64,000 nt of DNA from Azospirillum sp. B21. Its GTDB lineage: Bacteria > Pseudomonadota > Alphaproteobacteria > Azospirillales > Azospirillaceae. Position numbers and translations under genes: made by a program. Positions 1 through 8,901 of the stretch are shown piece by piece (the first letter of the stretch is position 1; every line of letters begins with the position of its first letter). Below the pieces are notes generated by a model. It had not been told where the DNA came from. It saw only the letters and a list, made by a program, of their open reading frames with translations, and made no database searches. Location: NCBI RefSeq assembly GCF_008364825.1, contig NZ_VTTO01000005.1, positions 405,632 through 469,631 of the forward strand. Direction: 5' to 3'.

Positions 1-385
1 CGCACTGTTCGGGCTGCAGCAGATCCATGGTGCGGGTGATGTTGCCGGCGTCGCTGGCCAGCGATTCCCGCATGATCTCGGCGTTGGAGGTGTCGCGCTG
101 CACCGCCACGCGCAGCTTCTCCACCGGGGCGAAGGTGGATTCGAAGGCGCGCAGCAGATCCTCGCGGAACTCCGGATAGCCTTCATAGCCGAGGAAGCGG
201 GCATAGCGGTTGACGGATGCCACCGACACCTCGGCCGCCGCCGCCAGCTCCCCGATCTTCAGGGTCGCGGTGCGGAACGGATAGGCCAGAGCCCACTCCC
301 CCACCTTGGCGAGCGCCGCCGGCAGCTGCGCCTGGCAGTTCTGCATCCGGATCAGCAGCGATCCCGTCTGAATGGGTGGCTCCAT
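1..385 (-). CDS. MurR/RpiR-family transcriptional regulator, N-terminal part (gene runs off the window)
   Basis: The reverse strand from an ATG at 385 stays open to the window edge (128 codons). It begins MEPPIQTGSLLIRMQNC. The segment LKIGELAAAAEVSVASVNRY, followed by ARFLGYEGYPEFRE, is the helix-turn-helix of the RpiR/MurR family, in which the recognition helix leads into a 'R-x-LGY-x-G-F/Y-x-E/D-F' stretch. The family normally has a C-terminal SIS domain that senses a phosphosugar; that part is outside the window, so the effector cannot be judged. The next gene upstream is the MORN protein, also on the minus strand. Family assignment is firm; the target is unknown. Confidence 0.8.
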   Translation of the reverse strand, partial: MEPPIQTGSLLIRMQNCQAQLPAALAKVGEWALAYPFRTATLKIGELAAAAEVSVASVNRYARFLGYEGYPEFREDLLRAFESTFAPVEKLRVAVQRDTSNAEIMRESLASDAGNITRTMDLLQPEQC

Positions 386-553
386 CCCCCCGATGCTCCT
401 CCGGAAAGCCCAAGCGTGGCTTGCGTGAGCACAGAGTTACAGGCTTTCCACATTCCTGTAAATTCATTTTCACATAGTGGCGTATGCCAAAGGGCGGCGT
501 GACTGGGGGCGACGCCCATGGGGAGCCTAAGACGGACGGTGAAAGGACGCCGG

Positions 554-1309
554 TTATTGCTGCGGGGTGCGCAGAAGCTGATTGGGCTCCGTCAGCCATT
601 CTTCCAGCCGCTGCGGCCCGGCGGCGTCGGCTGGCGGCGATGCGGGAACCGGCGGAGGAACGGATGCGGATTGCGGCGGACGGTCGAGCGGAGCCCCGGC
701 CCTGATCGTGCCGCGGGCGTCGACCTGCGCCTGGAAGCGGCGGCCGTCGGCGGTCACGAACTCGCCCGGACCGGTCGGACGGTTGCGGTGGAATTCGCCG
801 ACATACTTGTTTCCACTGGGGAAAATAAGCGTGCCGAAGCCGGTGCGGCGGTCGTCCCGCCATTCCCCCTCATATGTCCGCCCGTCCGCCCAGACATGGG
901 TGGCCTGTCCCGAAACCAGCCCGTCCCTGAAATTGCCGTTGAGGCGGCGGCCATCGCGCCATGTGATGCGGGCCGGCCCTTCGATCCGCCCGTCGACGAG
1001 GGTGGCCTCCGCCCGGCCGTCATAGCGGCCGTCATGGAACCAGGTCAGCACGCCGGACCCGCTCGCCCAGCCGTCCACACAGGCGCCGGACCAGCGGATT
1101 GTCTTGCGCCGGTCGGGATACTGGTCGCGATAGCGGCAGTCGGAGCCCTCCAGCGTCACCGCCTGTTCCGCCAGGACGGGGGCCGGCAGGGCGACCATCA
1201 GGCCGGGAAGGAGCAGGACGGTCGCGGCGCCGCGAAGCCCGGCACGGATCATCAACGCCCGGATGGCGAGAGCGGCGGGACGGCGGGACATGTCCGGCGG
1301 GGCAGGCAT
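554..1309 (-). CDS. Secreted MORN-repeat protein
   Basis: 251 residues. The N-terminus has basic residues, a hydrophobic stretch (GAATVLLLPGLMVALPAPVLA) and an AxA-type cleavage site near residue 47, so export through Sec is expected. The body is a run of MORN-type units of about 23 residues: 'YDGRAEATLVDGRIEGPA', 'LNGNFRDGLVSGQATHVWADG', 'YEGEWRDDRRTGFGTLIFPSG', 'YVGEFHRNRPTGPGEFVTADG'. The C-terminal 60 residues are proline-rich and of low complexity. MORN repeats fold as beta-hairpin stacks that bind proteins or lipids; no enzymatic motif is present. The ATG at 1309 is preceded by GGGAGG five bases upstream. Role unknown; perhaps an envelope scaffold. Confidence 0.75.
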   Translation of the reverse strand: MPAPPDMSRRPAALAIRALMIRAGLRGAATVLLLPGLMVALPAPVLAEQAVTLEGSDCRYRDQYPDRRKTIRWSGACVDGWASGSGVLTWFHDGRYDGRAEATLVDGRIEGPARITWRDGRRLNGNFRDGLVSGQATHVWADGRTYEGEWRDDRRTGFGTLIFPSGNKYVGEFHRNRPTGPGEFVTADGRRFQAQVDARGTIRAGAPLDRPPQSASVPPPVPASPPADAAGPQRLEEWLTEPNQLLRTPQQ

Positions 1310-1434
1310 GGGCGCCTCCCATTCTTGTGCAGGGGAATGACGCAGACCCCAACCGCGCCGGCCGGCTTCGGTTCCGGGACGCCGGCGGAAAGCTGGCGCG
1401 ACAGCCGGTTTTGCTATTCCCGACCGGCTTCCTT

Positions 1435-1450
1435 ATCGTTTGTTAACGAT
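1435..1450. promoter_or_regulatory. Inverted repeat upstream of fliG
   Basis: ATCGTT-TGTT-AACGAT is a perfect 6-bp inverted repeat about 55 bases before the fliG start, in the 195-base gap between the divergent MORN gene and fliG. Its position suits an operator, but no regulator can be named from the sequence. Confidence 0.3.
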
Positions 1451-1504
1451 GTTTGCCGCAATGATCTGCCGGTAATGGCAATCGCGCAGGCATGAAGGTC
1501 AGCA

Positions 1505-2527
1505 ATGGCTCAAAAGGTTCGTGAGGACTACCGGACCCTCACCGGCCCGGAAAAGGCCGCCATCATGATGCTGGCCTTGGGCGAGGAGCATTCGTCCAAG
1601 CTGTTCTCGCTGATGGACGACGAGGAGATCAAGGAGCTGTCCCAGGTGATGGCGAACCTGGGCACGGTCTCCGCCAACCTGATCGAGCGGCTGTTCGTCG
1701 AGTTCGCCGAACAGATGTCGTCGAGCGGCACCGTCGTCGGCTCCTTCGATTCCACCGAGCGGCTGCTGCTGAAGACCCTGCCGAAGGACAAGGTCGACCA
1801 GATCATGGAGGACATCCGTGGTCCGGCCGGCCGTACGATGTGGGACAAGCTGACCAACGTCAACGAGTCGGTCCTGTCCAACTACCTGAAGAACGAGTAT
1901 CCGCAGACCGTCGCCGTCGTGCTGTCCAAGATCCGCTCCGACCATGCCGGCCGCGTCCTTGCCCAGCTTCCGGAAAGCTTCGCGATGGAGGTCATCATGC
2001 GCATGCTGCGCATGGAGGCGGTGCAGAAGGAGGTTCTGGACGACGTGGAGCGCACGCTGCGCACGGAGTTCATGACCAACCTCGCCCGCACCAGCCGACG
2101 CGACAGCCACGAAATGCTGGCGGAGATCTTCAACGGACTGGACCGCACCACCGAACACCGCTTCATGGCGGCCCTGGAGGAGCGCAACCGCGACAGCGCC
2201 GAGCGCATCAAGTCGCTGATGTTCACCTTCGAGGATCTGTCGAAGCTCGACCCCGGCGGCGTCCAGACCGTCCTGCGCACGGTGGACAAGCAGAAGCTGG
2301 GCACCGCGCTGAAGGGCGCGTCGGAGTCGCTGAAGGATCTGTTCTTCTCCAACATGTCCGAGCGCGCGGCCAAGATCCTGCGCGAGGACATGGCTGCCAT
2401 GGGCCCGGTCCGCGTCCGCGACGTGGACGAGGCGCAGATGTACATGGTCCAGCTGGCCAAGGACCTCGCCGCCCGCGGCGAACTGGTGCTGGCCGAGGGC
2501 AGCGGCGAGAACGAGCTGATCTACTGA
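1505..2527 (+). CDS. fliG: Flagellar motor switch protein FliG
   Basis: 340 residues, the usual length for FliG. It forms the cytoplasmic face of the MS ring and couples MotA/MotB torque to the C ring. Visible marks are the N-terminal '[31 protein letters not shown]' region (split here by family convention as FliG-N), the middle-domain motif EYPQT (EHPQT in many relatives) near residue 136, and the charged C-terminal torque helix around '[20 protein letters not shown]' and '[17 protein letters not shown]'. It stands alone, with a terminator immediately downstream and no other flagellar gene in the window, so it may be one of several fliG copies or a detached member of the fla regulon. Confidence 0.95.
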   Translation: MAQKVREDYRTLTGPEKAAIMMLALGEEHSSKLFSLMDDEEIKELSQVMANLGTVSANLIERLFVEFAEQMSSSGTVVGSFDSTERLLLKTLPKDKVDQIMEDIRGPAGRTMWDKLTNVNESVLSNYLKNEYPQTVAVVLSKIRSDHAGRVLAQLPESFAMEVIMRMLRMEAVQKEVLDDVERTLRTEFMTNLARTSRRDSHEMLAEIFNGLDRTTEHRFMAALEERNRDSAERIKSLMFTFEDLSKLDPGGVQTVLRTVDKQKLGTALKGASESLKDLFFSNMSERAAKILREDMAAMGPVRVRDVDEAQMYMVQLAKDLAARGELVLAEGSGENELIY

Positions 2528-2563
2528 GCCCGCACCCATAAGGGACGGGCGGCGCTGATTTTT
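2528..2563 (+). terminator. Rho-independent terminator of fliG
   Basis: Directly after the fliG stop codon, GCCCG...CCC and GGG.CGGGC pair as a hairpin (2528-2550) with a short ATAA loop. A run of five T follows at 2559-2563. Confidence 0.65.
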
Positions 2564-2782
2564 CCCCGTTTGTAACATTGGAGGTTTGACGGATCGCTCG
2601 GAACGGTGAACCCTTGGGGACCGAATGGGCAGGATAAGGGAGGCCGCCGTCACGATGCCTTGGCTATGGGCTGCTCGCGCAGGCTCCGGCCGGGCCGGAC
2701 ATCCGGCTTCTGCCCACCGTCCGACCGGCCACAAGGCCGGCGGGCGCCGCTTCGGCCAACAATCAGGGAGCTTCCGAACATC

Positions 2783-3793
2783 ATGACCGCTGACATGCTG
2801 CAATCCCGTCTCGTCGCCCGGATGGCCGGCCCGATCGTCGCCGGCCTGCTTGGGCTGGGCGTCGCCGCCGGGCCGCTGGCAGCACTCGCCGAGACCTGGG
2901 ACATGCCGACCCCCTATCCCGACACGAACCTGCACACCGTGGTGGTGAAGCAGTTCGCGGAGGACGTGAAGGCGGCCACCGGCGGCAAGATCCAGATCAC
3001 CGTCCATTCCAACGGCTCGCTGGTCCGCCATCCGGAGATCAAGCGCGCGGTCCAGTCCGGACAGGCGCAGCTGGGCGAGGTGCTGATCAGCTCCTGGGCG
3101 AACGAGGATCCGCTGTTCGGCCTCGATTCGGTGCCCTTCCTCGCCACCGACTTCCAGGCGTCGCGCAAGCTCTACGACGTCTCCAAGCCGTATCTCGAGA
3201 AGAAGCTGGAGCGCCAGCGCCTGAAGCTGCTCTACTCGATTCCGTGGCCGCCGCAGGGCCTCTACGTGAAGGACGAGATCCAGTCGGTCGAAGCGCTGAA
3301 GGGGCAGAAGTTCCGCGCCTACAACCCGGCCACCACCCGCATCGCCGAGCTGAGCGGCGCCGTCCCGGTGAAGATCGAGGCGGCGGAGGTCGCGCAGGCC
3401 TTCGGCACCGGCATCGTCACCGCGATGATCACGTCGGCCGCCACCGGCGTCGACACCAAGGCCTGGGATTTCGTGAAGGTCTATTACGACGTCCAGGCCT
3501 GGCTGCCGCGCAACATGGTCTTCGTCAACGCCGAGGTGTGGAAGGGGCTGGACGCCAACACCCAGAAGGCGGTCCAGGACGCCGCCGCCAAGGCCGAGGC
3601 CGCCGGCTGGGCCGAGTGGGAAAAGAAGACGGCCGAGCTGAACAAGACCATGGCCGGCAACGGCATGAAGGTCCTGCCGCCGTCCGACAAGCTGAAGGAA
3701 GGCCTGTCCACCATCGGCAAGACCATGACCGAGGAATGGACCAAGGCCGCCGGTGCCGACGGCGAGGCGATCATCTCCGCCTTCCGCAAGTAA
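2783..3793 (+). CDS. dctP: TRAP transporter substrate-binding protein, DctP family
   Basis: 336 residues from the ATG at 2783. The longer open frame from 2606 is unlikely because its first 59 residues are not protein-like, whereas 2783 has CAGGGAG upstream and opens a signal peptide (LLGLGVAAGPLAALAE). The mature protein starts ETWDMPTPYPDTN and carries DctP marks: 'KQFAEDVKAATGGKIQITV', 'IKRAVQSGQAQLGEVLISSW', 'GQKFRAYNPATTRIAELSG' and 'VYYDVQAWLPRNMVFVN'. It captures an organic anion in the periplasm for the DctQM membrane unit encoded next. With pxpBC in the same operon, 5-oxoproline (pyroglutamate) or a related acid is a reasonable substrate guess, not a demonstrated one. Confidence 0.9.
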   Translation: MTADMLQSRLVARMAGPIVAGLLGLGVAAGPLAALAETWDMPTPYPDTNLHTVVVKQFAEDVKAATGGKIQITVHSNGSLVRHPEIKRAVQSGQAQLGEVLISSWANEDPLFGLDSVPFLATDFQASRKLYDVSKPYLEKKLERQRLKLLYSIPWPPQGLYVKDEIQSVEALKGQKFRAYNPATTRIAELSGAVPVKIEAAEVAQAFGTGIVTAMITSAATGVDTKAWDFVKVYYDVQAWLPRNMVFVNAEVWKGLDANTQKAVQDAAAKAEAAGWAEWEKKTAELNKTMAGNGMKVLPPSDKLKEGLSTIGKTMTEEWTKAAGADGEAIISAFRK

Positions 3794-3805
3794 CCGGCCG
3801 TTGCG

Positions 3806-3849
3806 CGGCATCCCGGACGCCCCGCTGCGGCGTGCCGGCTGGGATGCCG
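3806..3849 (+). promoter_or_regulatory. Stable hairpin between dctP and dctQ
   Basis: CGGCATCCC at 3806-3814 pairs perfectly with GGGATGCCG at 3841-3849. Inside, ACGCC and GGCGT add a second stem. There is no T-run. Such hairpins after a binding-protein gene usually stabilise the upstream mRNA and give an excess of binding protein over permease. Confidence 0.5.
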
Positions 3850-3898
3850 CCGCATCCTTGCCCCTTCGCCCCGACCGACCGCAGGAGGTGGTTGCGCC

Positions 3899-4408
3899 AT
3901 GCGCACCGCACTGTCCCTTCTTTATCGAACCGCCGAGATCCTGGGCGCGGTCGCGCTTGCCGCCATTGCCGTGCTGATCATCACGCAGGTGGGAAGCCGC
4001 CTGTTCGGCCGCATGGTGCCGGGAGCCGACGAGCTTGCCGGCTATTGCATGGCGGCGTCCTTTTTCCTGATGCTGGGGCCGGCGCTGCGCCGCGGCTCCC
4101 ACATCCGCGTCGGGGTGCTGGTGGAGCGGCTGCACGGCGCGCCCCGCCGCGCCTTCGAACTGGCCTGCCTCGCCTTCGGTACGGCGCTGAGCGCCTATTT
4201 CGCCTGGTACTGGGCGCGCATGACCTATGATTCCTACGATTTCGGCGACCTCAGTCAGGGCGTACTGCCGATCCCGCTGTGGATCCCGCAAGCGCTGATG
4301 GCGGCCGGGCTGGTCGTGCTGGTCATCGCCCTGATCGACGACCTTGTGGCGGTGCTGCGGGGCGGGGACGCGTCCTACCAGCATGCCGGCATGCAGAGCG
4401 AGGGCTGA
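3899..4408 (+). CDS. dctQ: TRAP transporter small permease, DctQ family
   Basis: 169 residues. A strong AGGAGGT lies upstream of the ATG. Four hydrophobic segments are visible (around residues 13-35, 50-65, 88-110 and 128-150). The stretch 'ITQVGSRLFGRMVPGADELAGYCMA' (residues about 30-54) matches the DctQ family core, where a small permease packs against DctM. It lies between the binding protein and the large permease and is separated from dctM by only three bases. Confidence 0.88.
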   Translation: MRTALSLLYRTAEILGAVALAAIAVLIITQVGSRLFGRMVPGADELAGYCMAASFFLMLGPALRRGSHIRVGVLVERLHGAPRRAFELACLAFGTALSAYFAWYWARMTYDSYDFGDLSQGVLPIPLWIPQALMAAGLVVLVIALIDDLVAVLRGGDASYQHAGMQSEG

Positions 4409-4411
4409 ACG

Positions 4412-5713
4412 ATGGATCAGACGACCGCATCCCTCGTCGTCGTGGTGACGATGTTCCTGATGCTGGGGGCCGGCGTGTGGGTGGCGCTGGCGCTGGCCGG
4501 CGTCGGCTTCGTCGCCATGGCGCTGTTCACCGCCCGGCCGGTGGGCATGGTGATGGCGACCAACATCTGGGGGGCCAGCACTTCCTGGACGCTGACGGCC
4601 TTGCCGCTGTTCATCTGGATGGGCGAGATCCTGTTCCGCACCCGCATCTCGTCCGACATGTTCAAGGGGCTGGCGCCCTGGACCGGCTGGCTTCCCGGCC
4701 GGCTGATGCATGTGAACGTCATCGGCTGCTCGATCTTCGCCGCGGTGTCGGGGTCCTCGGCCGCCACCGCCGCCACCATCGGCCGCATGACGATTCCAGA
4801 GCTGAACCGGCGCGGCTACGACCCGCTGATGACCATCGGCACGCTGGCGGGCGCCGGCACGCTGGGGCTGCTGATCCCGCCGTCGATCATCATGATCGTC
4901 TATGGCGTGGCCGCCGACGTGTCCATCGCCCGGCTGTTCATCGCCGGTGTCATCCCCGGCATCGTGCTGACCGGCCTGTTCATGGCCTATGTCGGCGGCT
5001 GGTCGCTGCTGAATCCCGGCCGGGTGCCGCCGCCCGAGCCGTCCCAGAGCTTCGCCGAGAAGCTCCGCGATACCGGCGCGCTGATCCCGGTGATGCTGCT
5101 GATCGCCGCGGTTCTGGGGTCCATCTATGTCGGCATCGCCACCCCGACCGAGGCCGCCGGCATCGGCGTGCTGGGGTCGCTGGTGCTGGCGCTGGCGACC
5201 GGCACGCTGAGCTGGGCGACCTTCCGCGACAGCCTGTTCGGTGCCGCCCACACCTCGTGCATGATCGGCTTCATCCTTGCGGGTGCGGCCTTCCTGACGG
5301 TGGCGATGGGCTATACCGGCATCCCGCGCCTGCTGGCGGAGTGGATCACCACGATGCAGCTGTCGCCGGCGGCGCTGCTGGTGGCGCTGACCGCCTTCTT
5401 CATCGTGATGGGCTGCTTCCTCGACGGCATCTCCATGGTGGTGCTGACCACCTCGGTGATCCTGCCGATGGTGCAGCAGGCGGGCATCGACCTGCTGTGG
5501 TTCGGCATCTACATCATTATTGTGGTGGAAATGGCGCAGATCACGCCGCCTGTCGGCTTCAACCTGTTCGTGCTGCAGGCGATGACCGGCAGGAACATCT
5601 TCACCATCGGCAAGGCCAGCCTGCCCTTCTTCCTGCTGATGGTGCTGATGGTGGCCCTGTTGTGGCTGTTCCCCGGCATGGTGACGTGGTTGCCGTCGAT
5701 GATGATCGGGTAA
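4412..5713 (+). CDS. dctM: TRAP transporter large permease, DctM family
   Basis: 433 residues with about twelve hydrophobic segments, the normal size for DctM. Family features include 'TLTALPLFIWMGEILFRTRI', the 'SGSSAATAATIGRMTIPEL' glycine/serine-rich loop, 'GTLGLLIPPSIIMIVYGV' and 'CFLDGISMVVLTTSVILP', with 'EMAQITPPVGFNLFVLQ' near the end. This subunit forms the sodium-coupled translocation path for the substrate delivered by DctP. The stop codon sits just before the pxpB ribosome-binding site, so the five genes are probably one transcript. Confidence 0.93.
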   Translation: MDQTTASLVVVVTMFLMLGAGVWVALALAGVGFVAMALFTARPVGMVMATNIWGASTSWTLTALPLFIWMGEILFRTRISSDMFKGLAPWTGWLPGRLMHVNVIGCSIFAAVSGSSAATAATIGRMTIPELNRRGYDPLMTIGTLAGAGTLGLLIPPSIIMIVYGVAADVSIARLFIAGVIPGIVLTGLFMAYVGGWSLLNPGRVPPPEPSQSFAEKLRDTGALIPVMLLIAAVLGSIYVGIATPTEAAGIGVLGSLVLALATGTLSWATFRDSLFGAAHTSCMIGFILAGAAFLTVAMGYTGIPRLLAEWITTMQLSPAALLVALTAFFIVMGCFLDGISMVVLTTSVILPMVQQAGIDLLWFGIYIIIVVEMAQITPPVGFNLFVLQAMTGRNIFTIGKASLPFFLLMVLMVALLWLFPGMVTWLPSMMIG

Positions 5714-5724
5714 GGAGCGTGGGC

Positions 5725-6447
5725 GTGAAGATCCGCTTCACCACCGCAGGCGACACCGCCTTCAACGTCGAGTTCGGCGAGGCCATCGACCGGGCGACCA
5801 ACGCCCGCGTCATGGCCCTGCACGCCCGGCTGAAAGCCGAACCGCCGGCTGGGCTGGTGGAGACGGTGCCGACCTTCCGCTCGCTGCTGGTGGTCTACGA
5901 CCCGGTCGCCACCGGTCGGGGGGAGATGCAGGCGGCGGTGGAGGCGGCGCTGGCCGGCAGCGACGCCGCCGCGTCCGAAGGACGGCTGTGGCGCCTGCCG
6001 GTCTGCTACGACCCGGACCTCGGCCCCGATCTGGCCGAACTGGCCGGCGGGCTGGGGCTGACCACAGAGCGGGTGGCAGAGTTGCACGGCTCGGCCGAGT
6101 ATTTCGTCTATATGCTGGGGTTCATGCCGGGCTTCGGCTACATGGGCGACCTGCCGGCCGAACTGGAACGGCCGCGCCGGACGGAACCGCGGGTGCGGGT
6201 GCCGGCCGGCTCCGTCGCCGTCGCCGGGCGGCTGACCACCGTCTATCCGTGGGAGAGTCCCGGCGGCTGGCACCTGATCGGCCGCTGTCCGGTTCCGCTC
6301 TATGACTCCGGCCGGGCCGATCCCGTCCTGCTGGCGGCGGGCGACCGGGTGCGCTTCGAGACGGTGGACCGCGCCGCCTTCGACGGCATCGCGCAGGCGG
6401 TGGCTGCCGGCCGCTTCGATCCCGCCAGTCTGAGGACCGCATCATGA
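5725..6447 (+). CDS. pxpB: 5-oxoprolinase subunit PxpB (KipI-like)
   Basis: 240 residues from the GTG at 5725, which has TAAGGAG seven bases upstream. An alternative GTG lies at 5719. The open frame continues far upstream only as a shadow of dctM. PxpB with PxpC and PxpA makes the bacterial ATP-dependent 5-oxoprolinase that turns pyroglutamate into glutamate. Diagnostic segments are 'TVPTFRSLLVVYDP', 'YFVYMLGFMPGFGYMGDLP' and 'VPAGSVAVAGRLTTVYPWES', followed by PGGWHLIGR. It overlaps pxpC by four bases (ATGA). No pxpA is found in the window. Confidence 0.9.
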   Translation: MKIRFTTAGDTAFNVEFGEAIDRATNARVMALHARLKAEPPAGLVETVPTFRSLLVVYDPVATGRGEMQAAVEAALAGSDAAASEGRLWRLPVCYDPDLGPDLAELAGGLGLTTERVAELHGSAEYFVYMLGFMPGFGYMGDLPAELERPRRTEPRVRVPAGSVAVAGRLTTVYPWESPGGWHLIGRCPVPLYDSGRADPVLLAAGDRVRFETVDRAAFDGIAQAVAAGRFDPASLRTAS

Positions 6448-7514
6448 GCGCCTTTCTGACCGTGGTGCGGCCGGGCCTGTTCGCGACGATCCAGGATTTG
6501 GGTCGCTTCGGCTTCCAGGAGTTGGGCATGCCGGTGGCCGGTGCGCTCGACCCGGTGGCGCTGCGGCTGGCCAACGCGCTGGTCGGCAACCCGCAGGGCA
6601 TGGCGGGGCTGGAGATCGCCCTGCTCGGCCCCGTCCTGCGGGTGGACGCCGCCTCCGTCCGCATCGCCGCGGTCGGTCCGCTGGCAATGACGCTGGAGCG
6701 CGAGGGGGAGGCCTCCCGGCCGCTGGAACCCCACCGCAGCCACAGCCTGCGCCAGGGCGATCTGCTGCGGCTTGGGGCGGTCGATGGGGCGTCGGTCGCC
6801 TATCTGGCGGTGGCCGGCGGCTTCGCGCTGGCACCGGTGATGGGCAGCCTGTCCACCTATGTCCGGGCCGGCATCGGTCCGCTCGGCGGGCGTCCTCTGG
6901 GCCAGGACGACCGGTTGCCGCTTGTCCGCGACAGCGCGCCCATTGGGCCGCCCGATGAGCAGGAATTGGAACTGCCGCAGCCGCCGGAGTATGGCGTTGG
7001 GCCGTTGCGCGTCGTGCTTGGGCCGCAGGACGACCGCTTCACCGAACAGGCTTTGGCGACCTTCCTGTCGGCGCGCTATCATGTCGGCAAGCAGGCCGAC
7101 CGCATGGGGCTGCGGCTGGAGGGGCCGGCGCTGAAGCATCGCGGGTCGGCCGATATCCCGTCGGACGGGCTGGTCACCGGCTCCATCCAGGTTCCGGGCA
7201 ACGGGCAGCCGATCCTGCTGCTGAACGACCATCAGACCGCCGGCGGCTATGCCAAGATCGCCACCGTGATCTCCGCCGACCTGCCCCGCGCCGGCCGCCT
7301 GCGTCCCGGTGACCGCCTGTCCTTCCAGGCCGTGACGGTGGACGAGGCGGAAGCGATCCGCCGCCGACAGGAACAGGCGATATCCGGCTGGATCCGCGCC
7401 ATCCGCCCGGTGCGTCCGGCCGGCGGCATCGATCTGGAGGCACTGTATGCGGAGAACCTGATCTCCGGCACGGTGGACATCGTCAATGGCGGCAGCGATC
7501 TGCCGCTGGTGTGA
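6444..7514 (+). CDS. pxpC: 5-oxoprolinase subunit PxpC (biotin-dependent carboxyltransferase-like)
   Basis: 356 residues, translationally coupled to pxpB. It opens 'MSAFLTVVRPGLFATIQDLG' and continues RFGFQELGMPVAGALDPVAL, the family's N-terminal signature. Later come 'GPLGGRPLGQDDRLPL', 'QADRMGLRLEGPAL', 'SDGLVTGSIQVPGNGQPI' and 'DHQTAGGYAKIATV'. The family is related to the C-terminal part of urea amidolyase but here serves 5-oxoproline opening together with PxpB. The usual third partner, PxpA (LamB/YcsF family), does not follow. The gene ends 13 bases before the MITE-like element at 7528. Confidence 0.9.
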   Translation: MSAFLTVVRPGLFATIQDLGRFGFQELGMPVAGALDPVALRLANALVGNPQGMAGLEIALLGPVLRVDAASVRIAAVGPLAMTLEREGEASRPLEPHRSHSLRQGDLLRLGAVDGASVAYLAVAGGFALAPVMGSLSTYVRAGIGPLGGRPLGQDDRLPLVRDSAPIGPPDEQELELPQPPEYGVGPLRVVLGPQDDRFTEQALATFLSARYHVGKQADRMGLRLEGPALKHRGSADIPSDGLVTGSIQVPGNGQPILLLNDHQTAGGYAKIATVISADLPRAGRLRPGDRLSFQAVTVDEAEAIRRRQEQAISGWIRAIRPVRPAGGIDLEALYAENLISGTVDIVNGGSDLPLV

Positions 7515-7527
7515 GGGGGCTCCCTAG

Positions 7528-7641
7528 AGTCTGTTGACATCCGCCGCATCGCCACACGATGTGACAAAGCAGACAAAAGCTTCGCAGCGGCCATCAACCT
7601 CGTCGCTACAGTCTTGGCAACGCGGCGAATGTCAACAGACC
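7528..7641. mobile_element. MITE-like element, 114 bp, with CTAG target duplication
   Basis: The ends are imperfect 20-bp terminal inverted repeats. The left end reads AGTCTGTTGACATCCGCCGC; the right end, on the opposite strand, reads GGTCTGTTGACATTCGCCGC, so 18 of 20 bases match. CTAG flanks the element on both sides (7524-7527 and 7642-7645), as expected for a 4-bp target duplication of the YTAR type made by some IS5-superfamily transposases. The 74-bp interior has no reading frame. It would need a transposase supplied in trans. It lies between pxpC and the first CRISPR repeat, only 32 bp from the array. Confidence 0.7.
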
Positions 7642-7673
7642 CTAGCGCCGCCGCGGGTGTAGAGGGGTTACCG

Positions 7674-8897
7674 GTTGCGGCTGGACCACGGTTTCCCATC
7701 GGCTACACTTTCCCGGTCGGCACGATGGAGGCGTTCAAAGTTGCGGCTGGACCACGGTTTCCCATCGGCTACACTGCTCTTGCGCCGAGTAACGGCCAGG
7801 GCCTTGTTGCGGCTGGACCACGGTTTCCCATCGGCTACACTCGGAAGGGGGGCGCTTTTGCGGGACAGCCGGTTGCGGCTGGACCACGGTTTCCCATCGG
7901 CTACACTACTTCGCCGGATGGCGTCAAAACCAGCTCTGTTGCGGCTGGACCACGGTTTCCCATCGGCTACACTGCGGCGAGTTCTTCGGCGAAGGGCTCG
8001 ATCGTTGCGGCTGGACCACGGTTTCCCATCGGCTACACTCTGGCGCTCGCGTGCACCCAGAACCGGGCGGTTGCGGCTGGACCACGGTTTCCCATCGGCT
8101 ACACTCCCGCGCCCGTTACCCAGTCCGTGCGCGCTGTTGCGGCTGGACCACGGTTTCCCATCGGCTACACTGCTGGGCCGGCTGGGCGAGCGCGCCTTCG
8201 AGTTGCGGCTGGACCACGGTTTCCCATCGGCTACACTCATCGCCGACAGCGTCCGGATCGAGGGCACGTTGCGGCTGGACCACGGTTTCCCATCGGCTAC
8301 ACTCGGGCGTGGCGCTCTGACCATGGGCGACCTGTTGCGGCTGGACCACGGTTTCCCATCGGCTACACTCGATCTCGCCGCACGCGCTGTAGTTGGGGTG
8401 TTGCGGCTGGACCACGGTTTCCCATCGGCTACACTGCGAAGACGGCTGGGCACCCGACTACGTCAGTTGCGGCTGGACCACGGTTTCCCATCGGCTACAC
8501 TCAAATAGCGGCGCTCCAACTCGTGCGGCTCGTTGCGGCTGGACCACGGTTTCCCATCGGCTACACTGAAGTGCTTCACGAGATCGACCGCGGCGCGGTT
8601 GCGGCTGGACCACGGTTTCCCATCGGCTACACTTACCACCGGTTGCGCCTCATCCGCCGCCCCGTTGCGGCTGGACCACGGTTTCCCATCGGCTACACTC
8701 AGCTGCGGGTCTATCCGGGTGACGGCGCAGTTGCGGCTGGACCACGGTTTCCCATCGGCTACACTAGCAACCAAGAGGACAACATGACGACCCTGGTTGC
8801 GGCTGGACCACGGTTTCCCATCGGCTACACTGCAGCTGCCGCTGGATCTGGGGCAGCCGCCGTTGCGGCTGGACCACGGTTTCCCATCGGCTACACT
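7674..8897 (+). CRISPR. Type II-C CRISPR array: 19 repeats, 18 spacers
   Basis: A 36-bp repeat recurs at an exact 66-bp period from 7674 to 8897. All 19 copies read the same, with no degenerate end copy, and all 18 spacers are 30 bp. The repeat starts GTTGCGGCTGGACC and ends CATCGGCTACACT, like the neisserial II-C repeats that start GTTG and end CTACAAT. The tracrRNA anti-repeat at 13657 shows that crRNA is read on the plus strand, toward cas2 and against the cas operon. The repeat's 3' TACACT resembles a -10 hexamer, so promoters inside repeats are possible, as known for Neisseria and Campylobacter. Spacer 17 (8766-8795) contains an AGGA-ATG gene-start pattern, as expected for phage DNA. Confidence 0.98.
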
Positions 8898-8901
8898 ACG
8901 T

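Noticed and set aside
1499..5251. A 1250-codon minus-strand frame opposite fliG and the TRAP genes
   Set aside because: It is antisense to four well-recognised genes, is rich in His/Gln/Arg/Gly as expected for antisense of GC-rich genes, and resembles no family.
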